Positions 43,700 through 52,601 of a stretch of 64,000 bases of DNA are shown here, piece after piece. The stretch's first letter is position 1. Each line of letters starts with the position of its first letter. The stretch comes from Pandoraea apista (GTDB lineage Bacteria > Pseudomonadota > Gammaproteobacteria > Burkholderiales > Burkholderiaceae). The stretch lies in assembly GCF_001465595.2 (NCBI RefSeq), contig NZ_CP013481.2, positions 3,782,001 through 3,846,000 on the forward strand. The letters are read 5' to 3'. The position numbers and the translations under genes were made by a program. The notes below the pieces were generated by a model. It worked only from the letters and a program-made list of their open reading frames with translations, was not told where the DNA came from and ran no database searches.

Positions 43700-44248
43700 A
43701 TGACTTCTGCCCTGCGTTCCATAACCGTTGGTGTCATGGGTTCCGGCAAACAGCCGTGGACCGAACTTGCCGCGCCCCTCGGACGCGCACTCGCGATCGC
43801 CGGCTACCACCTGCTGACTGGGGGCGGACAGGGCGTAATGGCGAGCGTGAGCGAAGCCTTCTGCGCCGTACCGCAGCGCATGGGACGCAGTATCGGTGTC
43901 GTGCCGACCGAGGCCGTAAGTCACGATGGCGAGCGTCCGACATTCCGCCCTCTGGCCGGCTATCCGAATCCCTTCGTGGAAGTGCCCATCGTGAGTCCGC
44001 TACCGCGCCATCTGCCCGATGCACCGGCAGGCACGCTCTCACGCAATCACATCAACGTGCTCTCGAGCGACGTTATCGTCGCGCTGCCCGGCAATCACGG
44101 CACGCGTGACGAAGTCGGGCTCGCCTTGCATTACGGCAAGCCCGTCATTCTGTTCGGGCAGCGCGAACACTTCGCGGACATGCCCGCCTCGCTGGTGCGA
44201 ACGGTATCGCTCGATACCGTGATGGACTTCGTCAGAACGGCACGGTGA
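43700..44248 (+). CDS. SLOG-fold protein (LOG / Moco-carrier-like)
   Basis: 182 residues. Rossmann-like start SITVGVMGSGKQPWTELAAP, then GYHLLTGGGQGVMASVSEAF and PGNHGTRDEVGLAL in place of the PGGxGTxxE motif of LOG phosphoribohydrolases. Closest in look to the molybdenum-cofactor-carrier/TIGR00725 branch. If so, a link to the molybdo-enzyme FdsA is conceivable, but this is speculative. 3' end overlaps the next, convergent gene by 17 bp. Confidence 0.72.
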   Translation: MTSALRSITVGVMGSGKQPWTELAAPLGRALAIAGYHLLTGGGQGVMASVSEAFCAVPQRMGRSIGVVPTEAVSHDGERPTFRPLAGYPNPFVEVPIVSPLPRHLPDAPAGTLSRNHINVLSSDVIVALPGNHGTRDEVGLALHYGKPVILFGQREHFADMPASLVRTVSLDTVMDFVRTAR

Positions 44249-45596
44249 GTTTCGCGTCGATCGACTGGAAGCGATACGACCATCCCGGCGGGCCGCTCGA
44301 CGCGGGCATCCACGGCGCGTTCAAACGCTGCATCACCGACAAATCGAGCTTCGACGTGCCCATATAGTGCGTGTGGCTCAGGCCCACCTCGGCGTAACTG
44401 TCGTAGGTGTGGATGGCGTTCGGGTCTTCGGTGCGGCTGCGGTTGTAGCGAAGTTCGAGCCCCGTCGACCCGTTGGCCGTGAAGTCGAACGCCCGGCGCA
44501 CACGCCATTGCAGTGTCTGCGTCTGTGTCGTGCCGGTGGCGATCTGATCGGTCGCGGCATTGGTCTTGCCTGTGATGCCCACAGTCCAGTCCGCGTCGAT
44601 CGGCAACGAATAGTTGGCGGTCACATCGCGATTCGTCGTATCGCGTCGCGCATTCTGCAAATCCTGACTCAGCGTCGTATTGAACTTGCCATCCATGCCC
44701 AGCGGATTGTTCATCAGCAGGTTCGCCGTGCCTTGCATCTTGCCCGTGGTCGTCATGCCGCTGTTGTTCATGCCGACGTTGAACTGGTACGGCTGCTCGT
44801 TGAGCACCTGAAGACCCACGGCGCCCTCGCCGGGAGTCCTGCTGCGCGTGGCGACAAGCGGTAACTGCTCGCTGCGCACCACGAGTCCCCGGCTCATCAG
44901 CATACGCAGATTGCGATTCGCAAGACTCTCGTGACGCGGCAACGCGCGCCAGCACGAGGCACGCGCGAGGAAGGCATTGGGCGGCGCAACGTCAGGTGCG
45001 GGCGGCGGTTCGCTCGCCGCCGAAGTTGCCGAGGCTGCGGCATCGAGATCCACTGCGGAAATCGCCGTGCCATCGGCGCTCAATTCCGGCGCGATCGCAA
45101 AATCGGCGGCAGGTAATGGAGGGGACGGCGGCGGCGCGGGGGAGGTATCGGCCGACGGCGCGCTTGCAGCCCCCTCACCCTGTGCCATCTGAGCGGGATC
45201 GGTGTTCGATGCCGTCACCGCTGAAGCCGTCTGCGGCGCCTGGGTCGCCGTGTCGCCCGTCGATGCAGCAGCGCTCGCGGCGGCGGCTCGCTCGGACGCC
45301 TCACGATCGACGGCAGCGGCGACCGCGTTCGGATCGTCTCCCGCGAACAACGCGATCGGGTCCGACGCCGCGCCCGGGTCCTGCACAACGGTCGCGGGCG
45401 GAGGCGGAGGCGGCACGAAATACTGAGGCGCAAGTCCGCGATCCCACAAACCATAGGACACGGCGTTCTGCTCAGTGAAACATGGCGGATTGGGGTCCGA
45501 GAACAAGGATTGTGCATGCGTGAGCCCCGGCATTCCGGCGCTCAGGCACGCGGCCAGCAGGAGACGACTCCGCACGGCCGGCTTTACCGACGACAT
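44232..45596 (-). CDS. Reduced TpsB/ShlB-like outer-membrane protein with Pro/Ala-rich N-terminus
   Basis: 454 residues. Signal peptide ends THAQ (about residue 29). Residues 55-205 are low-complexity (a run of six Pro, then Ala/Ser-rich). From about 215 comes a POTRA-like fragment (RNLRMLMSRGLVVRSEQLPL), then beta-barrel-like strands: YQFNVGMNNSGMTTTGKMQG, MNNPLGMDGKFNTTLSQDL, LRYNRSRTEDPNAIHTYDSY, ending in Phe. This resembles the barrel of two-partner-secretion transporters, but with only part of its usual length (about 550) and no TpsA gene nearby. Function unknown. Confidence 0.65.
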   Translation of the reverse strand: MSSVKPAVRSRLLLAACLSAGMPGLTHAQSLFSDPNPPCFTEQNAVSYGLWDRGLAPQYFVPPPPPPATVVQDPGAASDPIALFAGDDPNAVAAAVDREASERAAAASAAASTGDTATQAPQTASAVTASNTDPAQMAQGEGAASAPSADTSPAPPPSPPLPAADFAIAPELSADGTAISAVDLDAAASATSAASEPPPAPDVAPPNAFLARASCWRALPRHESLANRNLRMLMSRGLVVRSEQLPLVATRSRTPGEGAVGLQVLNEQPYQFNVGMNNSGMTTTGKMQGTANLLMNNPLGMDGKFNTTLSQDLQNARRDTTNRDVTANYSLPIDADWTVGITGKTNAATDQIATGTTQTQTLQWRVRRAFDFTANGSTGLELRYNRSRTEDPNAIHTYDSYAEVGLSHTHYMGTSKLDLSVMQRLNAPWMPASSGPPGWSYRFQSIDAKLTVPF

Positions 45597-45788
45597 TCGA
45601 CACCTGAGATCCCACCCCGCGCTGATGCCATTCGCCAGCGTCGTGCGCTGCGTCCGACATGAGGGGGTGCTTTAGCGACAAGCGGATATTTTACGTCGAT
45701 CGGATGACGCGATACCAGTAACAGATTGTCGGGAACTCTTTCGTTACATCGCCACTCATACCGCGTGACTTCCCCTGTAGTGATTTTT

Positions 45789-45812
45789 GCCCGCCTCGTG
45801 CGGGCATTTTTA
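45789..45812 (+). terminator. Plus-strand terminator-like hairpin without an upstream gene
   Basis: GCCCGC (45789-45794), CTCGT, GCGGGC (45800-45805), then ATTTTTATT. No plus-strand ORF precedes it within 1.5 kb. Confidence 0.65.
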
Positions 45813-45911
45813 TTGGCGCCCGCCGATTGCGCCCTCGCTTTGGCGATTCCGCGCCAGCGAAGCACTTTGCGTACATTCACAGCACGAGGGGCCGGTCCCG
45901 ATTCCACATCA

Positions 45912-45951
45912 TAAAAAAGCCCGGAAAACCGCTTGCAAACGTTTCCCGGGC
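45912..45951 (-). terminator. Terminator of the aspT-aspT-aspD cluster
   Basis: Minus strand: GCCCGGGAAA ... TTTTCCGGGC followed by TTTTTT (45918-45913). About 100 nt past the aspD stop. Confidence 0.8.
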
Positions 45952-46049
45952 AATCGTCGATCGCCATGGAGGGGCGATCGAGGGGGGGCAGTGGTGCCGG
46001 TCGCTCAGACCCGGCACCGGTTTCGGACAGGGGCGACGCCCGGCGCGGC

Positions 46050-47663
46050 TTACTTTTTCTTGCCGCCCTTGCTACCGCCCGCGATGTAACGCTCGTTGTA
46101 CTCGTCCATGAGCTTGCGCACCGTCACGCCGATCTGGATGTAGTCCGGCTCGTTGAGGTTGGCGAGCGACACACGGCCCGACGGATGCAGCGTGCCGAAG
46201 CCCCGGCCCGGCAGCAGCACCACGCCGCTTTCCTTGGCCAGACGGAACAGCACTTCCGACGGATCGATATTCTTCATGAACCAGTCCACGAAGCCTTTGC
46301 CGTAGATCTTCGTTCCCAGCACTTCGAGATCGAGAATGTTGTAGTAGTCCACGGCCGTAGGCCCGGTCTCATCCGCAATGCCGGCCGCGCGGTACATCGC
46401 GCTCTTGCGGCGGTGGATGATGCGCTTCACGGCATGCTTGTAGGCGTCCGGCTCGTCCATCAGGCAGAACAGCGAGAAGAGCGCCATCTGTACCTGCTGC
46501 GGCGTAGACAGGCCAGCCGTGTGGTTAAGCGCCACGGCGCGGCTGTCGGCCACCAGGCGGTCGATGAACTTGAGCTTCTCCGGCTCCGTCGTGATCGACG
46601 AATAGCGGGCGTTGAGGCCTTCACGCTGCGCCTTGGGCAGCTTGGCGATCTTGTCGTCGAACAGGTTCTTTTCGTGCGTGGCGATGGCGCCCAGACGCCA
46701 GCCCGTCGCCCCGAAGTATTTCGAGTACGAATACACGAGAATGGTGTTGTAAGGCGCGATCGCGAACAGCGAGCGAAAGTCGTCGGCGAACGTGCCGTAG
46801 ACATCGTCGGTCAGGATGATCAGATCCGGACGCTTCTTGACGATCTCGGCCAGGTGATCGAGCGACGCATCGTCGAGCTTGACCGACGGCGGATTGCTCG
46901 GGTTCACGAGGAAAAACGCCTTGATCTTCGGATCGAGCAGCTTGTCGAGTTCCTTCTTCGAGTACTGCCAGCCCAGTGTGGGATCGGCATTCAGGTTCAC
47001 TTCGTGAAGTTGGTAATCGGCCAGTTCCGGAATCTCGATATACGGCGTGAAGATCGGCATGCCCAGCGCGATGGTGTCGCCGGCTTGCAGCAGATGGTTG
47101 GTCTTGAGCGTATTGAACAGGTATGTCATGGCCGCAGTGCCGCCTTCGACCGCGAACAGGTCGAAGTTGCCCACGAACGGGTGACGCCCGACCATTTCTC
47201 GACGCAGATACTTGGCGGAGATTTTCTCGGTATTGCGCAGCATGCGATCCGGCACCGGGTAGTTACACCCGAGAATGCCGTGCACCATTTCCGTGAGGAA
47301 GTCCTCGACGACCAACCCCATCTGGTCGCGGATGTACGAGATCGCCTTCTCGAGGAATTTCACCCCCGGCTCATGCTGATGTTCGCGCGCGAAATCCTGC
47401 CAGCGCGCTTCAACGCCCTTGCCTGGCGGAATGCCGCCCACGCCTTCCGGCATATACGTGAATTGCCGGGCGGCTTCCGAGAGCGCAAACAGGCCCAACT
47501 GGAAAAAGCCATGACGCGGCTCGAGCGCAAGGAAGTTTGGATTGCCGCGCCCGGCATTGAGCATCGAACGCTGCGCGCCGTTCTCCTGTGCGAGTTCGAT
47601 CAGCGTGTCCTTGAATTCGAACGGGCTGAGTTTGGCGAGTGCGTCGAGTTCCTTCGATTTCAT
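46050..47663 (-). CDS. aspD: L-aspartate 4-decarboxylase (bifunctional with aspartate aminotransferase)
   Basis: 537 residues from MKSKELDALAKLSPFEFKDT; GGAG 8 nt upstream. Fold-type I PLP enzyme of the AspD/AsdA group: long N-terminal part MLNAGRGNPNFLALEPRHGF, VEGGTAAMTYLF, FFLVNPSNPPSVKLDD, LTDDVYGTF, and the PLP lysine in YSYSKYFGATGWRLG. Converts aspartate to alanine and CO2, consuming a proton. Directly downstream of two AspT-type exchangers on the same strand, the classical aspartate:alanine exchange system. Confidence 0.93.
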   Translation of the reverse strand: MKSKELDALAKLSPFEFKDTLIELAQENGAQRSMLNAGRGNPNFLALEPRHGFFQLGLFALSEAARQFTYMPEGVGGIPPGKGVEARWQDFAREHQHEPGVKFLEKAISYIRDQMGLVVEDFLTEMVHGILGCNYPVPDRMLRNTEKISAKYLRREMVGRHPFVGNFDLFAVEGGTAAMTYLFNTLKTNHLLQAGDTIALGMPIFTPYIEIPELADYQLHEVNLNADPTLGWQYSKKELDKLLDPKIKAFFLVNPSNPPSVKLDDASLDHLAEIVKKRPDLIILTDDVYGTFADDFRSLFAIAPYNTILVYSYSKYFGATGWRLGAIATHEKNLFDDKIAKLPKAQREGLNARYSSITTEPEKLKFIDRLVADSRAVALNHTAGLSTPQQVQMALFSLFCLMDEPDAYKHAVKRIIHRRKSAMYRAAGIADETGPTAVDYYNILDLEVLGTKIYGKGFVDWFMKNIDPSEVLFRLAKESGVVLLPGRGFGTLHPSGRVSLANLNEPDYIQIGVTVRKLMDEYNERYIAGGSKGGKKK

Positions 47664-47797
47664 AGTGATTTCTCCATAATCAACCACCTACAACTCATTG
47701 CGACTCCGTCATGCGGGGGCAACGACGGACAATCGGGCGAATGAATCAAACACGTTGCGTTGCAGGGCGTTGCGAGACGGCCACGCCCTGTCGCAGG

Positions 47798-49483
47798 TCA
47801 GGTCAGCGACACCACCAGCGGTCCGAGCAGCGTGAGCAGCACGTTGGCGATGGCATAGGTAATGGCAAACGGCACCGTGGGCACATTGCTTTCGGCCTTG
47901 TCGAGAACTTCACCGAACGCCGGGTTGGCGCTGCGCGAGCCCGAGAGCGCACCGGCCAGAATGGCCACGTTGTCGTAGCGAAGGACATAACGCCCGAAGA
48001 GATAAGTCAGGAGCAACGGCACGATCGTGACGATCACCCCGGCGACGAAGATCGAGACACCGCTTTGCTGCAACGTCTGCCACGCCTGTGCGCCAGCCGA
48101 CAGGCCAACACAGGTCACGAAGGTGGCGAGCCCAAGCTCCTTGAGCAGAGAACTTGCGGCGAGGGGCATCGCGCCGAAGGTCGGATGCTTGCCACGCAGC
48201 CAGCCAAAGATCAGGCCGGCGAGCAGCGCACCGCCACCACTCCCGAGCGTGAGCGGAATGCCACCGACCTTGACCACGATGTAGCCGATCAGCAGACCGA
48301 ACACGATACCGATCCCCATGTACACGTAGTCGGTCTTCACCGAGTAAGCCACCGGGTAGCCGGCTTCCTTCGCGGCGCGTTGCACGTCGCTGTCTGCACC
48401 GTACAGCGTGACAACATCGCCGTGATAAACGACGGTATCGTCGAGCACCGGCACCGGCTGCCCCATGCGGGTGATCCTGGCAATGTACACGCCGTGTTTG
48501 ACGTCGCGCTCCACACCGGCCTTCAACTCGCCAAGCTTTTTGCCGTTCCCGCCCTTACGGGCGAACACCACTTCCTGCATGCGCAGCGGAATGTCGAGAT
48601 CGCGCGACGGCGGCTGTTCGTCGCCCAGCAGACGCCACGCTTCGGTCGCCGCCTCACGGCGCCCGATGAGCATGACGTCGTCGCCCGCTTCGAGCACCAG
48701 ATCGTCGGTCGCGATGATGATCTTTCCGTTACGCCGCAAGCGCTCGATGGTCACACCGTCGGTCAGATGCTTCTCGACCTCGATCACCCGCTTGCCCGCG
48801 CCGGTCGTCACACGATAGACACGGCCAACCAGCGGCGGCAGCGAATCGACCTGATCAGCCGAGAGTACGGTCTGGCCGCCGGTCATGGCGAGTTCGACCT
48901 TCTTCGCGTCGTCCTTGAGCGTACGGCCCATGAGCTTCGGCACGAGCGACGCGCACACGATGATTGCACCGAGGCTGCCGAAGATGTACGTGACGGCATA
49001 ACCAATGGCCACTTCCGATTGCAGACGCTTGACTTCGTCCGCCGGCAGACCCAGACGCGAAATGGCGTCGCCGGCCGTACCGATGATGGCCGACTGCGTG
49101 AGGCCACCGCCCGCGACACCGGCAGCAAGCCCCTTGTCGAAGCCGAAGATCTTGGCGCAGATCAGCACCGTGACCAACCCCGAAGCGGCGAGGAACACCG
49201 CCATGCCGATTTCGCGCAGTGTCTTGCGCGAGAGCGAGCTGAAGAACTGCGGACCGCTTTCGTAACCCACGGCGTAGATGAAGAGCGCGAACATGATGCT
49301 CTTCACGCCCGAGTCGACCGAAATGCCGATTTGCGAGACAACGACGGCCACGAGCAACGAACCGCCCACACCGCCTAGCTGGAACGATCCGAACTTGACC
49401 GCTCCGATCGCATACCCGAGGGCGAGCGACAGGAAGATCGCGACCTCCGGGACATGATTGAGAATGCTATGCACGAGTTCCAC
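47798..49483 (-). CDS. aspT: AspT-family aspartate:alanine antiporter, copy 1
   Basis: 561 residues. Two membrane halves (about five helices each) flank a cytosolic part with two RCK_C/TrkA_C domains (residues about 205-375). Family marker LGSGGGALLAGLIFGWLRGK begins the second half, and SGSRSANPAFGEVLDKA lies near the C-terminus. Exchanges aspartate for alanine (AAE transporters). 134 nt upstream of aspD. Confidence 0.9.
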   Translation of the reverse strand: MELVHSILNHVPEVAIFLSLALGYAIGAVKFGSFQLGGVGGSLLVAVVVSQIGISVDSGVKSIMFALFIYAVGYESGPQFFSSLSRKTLREIGMAVFLAASGLVTVLICAKIFGFDKGLAAGVAGGGLTQSAIIGTAGDAISRLGLPADEVKRLQSEVAIGYAVTYIFGSLGAIIVCASLVPKLMGRTLKDDAKKVELAMTGGQTVLSADQVDSLPPLVGRVYRVTTGAGKRVIEVEKHLTDGVTIERLRRNGKIIIATDDLVLEAGDDVMLIGRREAATEAWRLLGDEQPPSRDLDIPLRMQEVVFARKGGNGKKLGELKAGVERDVKHGVYIARITRMGQPVPVLDDTVVYHGDVVTLYGADSDVQRAAKEAGYPVAYSVKTDYVYMGIGIVFGLLIGYIVVKVGGIPLTLGSGGGALLAGLIFGWLRGKHPTFGAMPLAASSLLKELGLATFVTCVGLSAGAQAWQTLQQSGVSIFVAGVIVTIVPLLLTYLFGRYVLRYDNVAILAGALSGSRSANPAFGEVLDKAESNVPTVPFAITYAIANVLLTLLGPLVVSLT

Positions 49484-49557
49484 GGCAGAACCTCCGTCAA
49501 GAAATGGGAACGGCGACCGGCGCGCTCAGGGCTGTGCCCCGACGGCACCGATGCGCC

Positions 49558-51246
49558 CTAACGCGAAAACTGATGGGCGACGAAGACGACCGCCGGCCCC
49601 ATGAGCGGCAGCAACACGTTCGACAGGGCGTACGTCACCGTGTACCCCACGACCGGTAATGCGCTGTCTGCCGTTTGCACCACGGCGCTGATCGCCGGCG
49701 TGCTTGCCTGCTGACCGGCAATGGCGCCGATCAGGATCGGTCCATCGATACGCAGCAACTTGTGCCCCACCCACAGCGACACAAGCGCCGGAATCAAAGA
49801 CACACAAATACCCACCACCGGCAGCGCCAGACCGTGCTCTCGCAACAGCACGGCGGCCTGAGGCCCTGCCGACAGACCGACGCACACCACGAACACTGCC
49901 AGCCCCAGATCCTTGAGCAATTCGTAAGCCGCCGGCGGGAACGTGCCCCATGTGGGACGCCGCGAGAGCAGCCAGCCGCTCGCCAGCCCCGTAAGCAGTG
50001 CGCCGCCGCCCGAGCCCAGCGTCATCGGCACACCGCCAATGCGCACGGACAGATGCCCAATGCAAAGCCCCACGATCAGGGCCACGCCAACGAACACGAG
50101 ACTCGTCTTGTTGCCATATGGCACCGGCTTGCCGAGTACCTCGCCCGCACGATCCACGTCGCTTTGCAAACCTTGCAGCGTGACCACGTCCCCGCGTTGC
50201 AGCGGAATCTTGCCCAGCGACGGCAACTGCATGCCCATGCGCCTGACCGATTTGACGAACACGCCATGGCGCACGTCGACCGGCGCTTCGCGGCGCAAGT
50301 CGCTGACCGTGCGGCCCTCGGCTTCCTTGTTGGTCATGACGAAGTCGCGCTCCACCAGCACGATATCGTTCGTTTCGGTGCCTGCCACTTCGCGACCGAC
50401 GAGCGTATGTGCTTCGAGCATGGCATCGCGCCGGCCGACGAGCAGAATTTCATCGTTCGGCTCAAGGACAAGGCTCTGCGCAACCGGCACCGAGGTCGAG
50501 CCACGCCGCACGCGCTCGACGGCCACTCGTGCTTCGAACGCGGCCTCCAACGTGGCAACGGTGAGCCCCGGATGCGCCACGCGATAGCTGCGCCCCACCA
50601 GATCGGGCGCCGCAGGCGCCCCGGTTTCACCACCGTTCTCGTCTTCCATCTCGCGGGCGAGCCGCGCGCTGTCCTGCCTGAGATCGATGCCCAGCAAACG
50701 CGGCGCCAGCAAGTTGGTGAACAGCACGATCGTGATGAGACCGAACACATACGTAAGCGTGTATGCGGTCACGACGTTGGCTTGCAGCGCCTTGAAGCTC
50801 TCAGGGGCGAGGCCAAGCCGGTTGAGCGCTTCGATGGCCGTGCCGACCATTGCGGACTCGGTGGCAGCCCCCGCCGCCAGACCGCCGGCCGTGCCCGCAT
50901 CCAGACCGAGCACCTTCACGGCGATCATCACGATACCGAACACGAACACCACTTCGATAATGGACAACACGCCGAAGCGCAGGCCGCGCAGGTTCAGGTT
51001 CTCAACGAACTGCGGGCCGGCGGAAAAGCCCATGGCGAAGATGAAAAGCGCGAATGCGAAGTCCTTGAGCGAGCCTTCGGCCATGCAGCCGGTCTGGCCG
51101 ATGAGCAACGCCACAAGCAGCGCGCCGCACACGCCCCCGAGCTGGACCGGACCGAGTTTGATGCGCCCGAGCAGTTGGCCCAGAACGACGCAGACGAACA
51201 CGGTGATCAACGGCACGGCATCGAACAACGGGACTGAACATTGCAT
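49558..51246 (-). CDS. aspT: AspT-family aspartate:alanine antiporter, copy 2
   Basis: 562 residues from MQCSVPLFDAVPLITVFVCV; AGGAG 5 nt upstream. Same architecture as copy 1: paired RCK_C domains and LGSGGGALLTGLASGWLLSR, plus GQQASTPAISAVVQTADSAL where copy 1 has SANPAF. Only moderate identity to copy 1, so an old duplication. The two may form a hetero-oligomer or differ in substrate. First gene of the cluster. Confidence 0.9.
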   Translation of the reverse strand: MQCSVPLFDAVPLITVFVCVVLGQLLGRIKLGPVQLGGVCGALLVALLIGQTGCMAEGSLKDFAFALFIFAMGFSAGPQFVENLNLRGLRFGVLSIIEVVFVFGIVMIAVKVLGLDAGTAGGLAAGAATESAMVGTAIEALNRLGLAPESFKALQANVVTAYTLTYVFGLITIVLFTNLLAPRLLGIDLRQDSARLAREMEDENGGETGAPAAPDLVGRSYRVAHPGLTVATLEAAFEARVAVERVRRGSTSVPVAQSLVLEPNDEILLVGRRDAMLEAHTLVGREVAGTETNDIVLVERDFVMTNKEAEGRTVSDLRREAPVDVRHGVFVKSVRRMGMQLPSLGKIPLQRGDVVTLQGLQSDVDRAGEVLGKPVPYGNKTSLVFVGVALIVGLCIGHLSVRIGGVPMTLGSGGGALLTGLASGWLLSRRPTWGTFPPAAYELLKDLGLAVFVVCVGLSAGPQAAVLLREHGLALPVVGICVSLIPALVSLWVGHKLLRIDGPILIGAIAGQQASTPAISAVVQTADSALPVVGYTVTYALSNVLLPLMGPAVVFVAHQFSR

Positions 51247-51990
51247 ACACGCTCCTGCCACATGTCACGCAGAGGTGACGAGCTGTGCCACAAATTCGCG
51301 GCGTCTGTCAGGCATATGGCTTCAGGGAAAGGCAGATCGTCGTGGCCGGGGCCTCGCAGATCGGGGAAACAGCAGACCGCGCGTGCGGCCTTACGTTATG
51401 CACCCGTGCGCAACTCAGCCAGGCGTTGAAGTGGGAACGGACAGAGACGAAGCAAAACAACGGATCGATTGTCCGGTGAAGCGCGCCGCCCTCGGCAAGG
51501 CGCTTGAAACTATGCGTGCGGTGTACATAGCGGATCCCAAAACGTTGAGACAACCCGATAATCGATTACGCCCGCCTCCTCCCTGGAAGCCCTCGGGCGT
51601 TACACCATCAGCCGCTAGCCAGGCACTCGAATGACTTGTGCGAGGCGCATGAGTTGCACGCAATTTCGTTGCACAAGTAATTTAAATTACGCTATCTGCG
51701 ACTGTTCCGCGCTTCGTGGTGACGCGATGTCGGGCATAGTGTTGTTCAACGTTCTGGACGTGTCAATATTTTTTGAGTAACGGCTCTGGCCTATGCGCGT
51801 CAAGTCTGTATTTTTCCTAATACATCGGATTACTGATTAATACGCCGGGAATGCTTTCCATGCGTGCACACCGTCGAGACACCGTGGCGCGACGCCATTG
51901 CGCGCTGTCACCGCCACAGCGAAACATCGAAGGATCGGATGAAAAATTCTCAAGCACTGCGACGTTGTGTCACAGCACCATGACACCCGA
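51247..51990. promoter_or_regulatory. Long upstream region of the aspT cluster with a perfect palindrome
   Basis: 744 bp between the divergent-facing aspT and the 3' end of 51991. GTAATTTAAATTAC (51677-51690) is a perfect 14-bp palindrome in the AT-rich half; it is a candidate operator. No ORF here has a ribosome site or a recognisable product. Confidence 0.45.
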
Positions 51991-52356
51991 TCACTTGGGC
52001 GCACGAATGTCGTGAATCGTGCCCGGGCCCCAGCCCGATGACTCCCATACGCCGTCGCGCAACGTCCACTCGTGATCGCCCGTTTCCTCCCAGTGCGGCG
52101 GGTGGTAGCGCATGCCGGGGCGCTTGGGTTCCATGTGACCGTCGACCCAATCGTAGCGGCCGTCTTTCCATTGCCAGTAGCCCGGCACCCAGAACGCTCC
52201 CTTGGGTGCGGCGTGCGGGTCTTCGAAACGAGGAGGTGGCGGGCCGCGTTTCAGTGTTACCTCGGCAAGTGCCGGCAGACTCGCGAGACACAAGGCGACG
52301 GCAAGCGCACAACGGCGGCGGGCCAAACGAGAAGTCGGAAAAATCGGCGAAGTCAT
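51991..52356 (-). CDS. YXWGXW-repeat secreted protein
   Basis: 121 residues from MTSPIFPTSRLARRRCALAV, an upstream ATG (52371) being possible. Signal peptide with cleavage after LPALA. The mature part has the aromatic repeats FWVPGYWQWKDGRYDWVDGH and MRYHPPHWEETGDHEWTLRD that define the YXWGXW family. Probably periplasmic or outer-membrane-associated. Function of the family is unknown. Confidence 0.8.
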   Translation of the reverse strand: MTSPIFPTSRLARRRCALAVALCLASLPALAEVTLKRGPPPPRFEDPHAAPKGAFWVPGYWQWKDGRYDWVDGHMEPKRPGMRYHPPHWEETGDHEWTLRDGVWESSGWGPGTIHDIRAPK

Positions 52357-52601
52357 GAAGAACGAAACCATGCAAAGCGGCAAAGATGGGATACGCCCGC
52401 GCACCCTGAACACAGAAGCGGAGACGCCACGTATTGTACCGTTCGCGTTTTGTCGATGTGCCTGTGCTGCGCCGCGTCCGGAAGTCTGTCCTGTCGGTCC
52501 ATCGTCTTCTATCGTCCACCCCTTATAATCGGCCCACTCATAACCTACCGCCCCGCGCGGATCGACGGCGCCGCCATGAACGGCCGCCGCACAGCTCACC
52601 C

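Larger units (their letters stand above)
45597..46049. other. Gene-free region before aspD's 3' end
   Basis: 453 bp holding two intrinsic-terminator-like hairpins of opposite orientation (45789 plus, 45912 minus) and a GTGCCGG/CCGGCAC hairpin near 45996-46018. No gene called. Confidence 0.5.
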
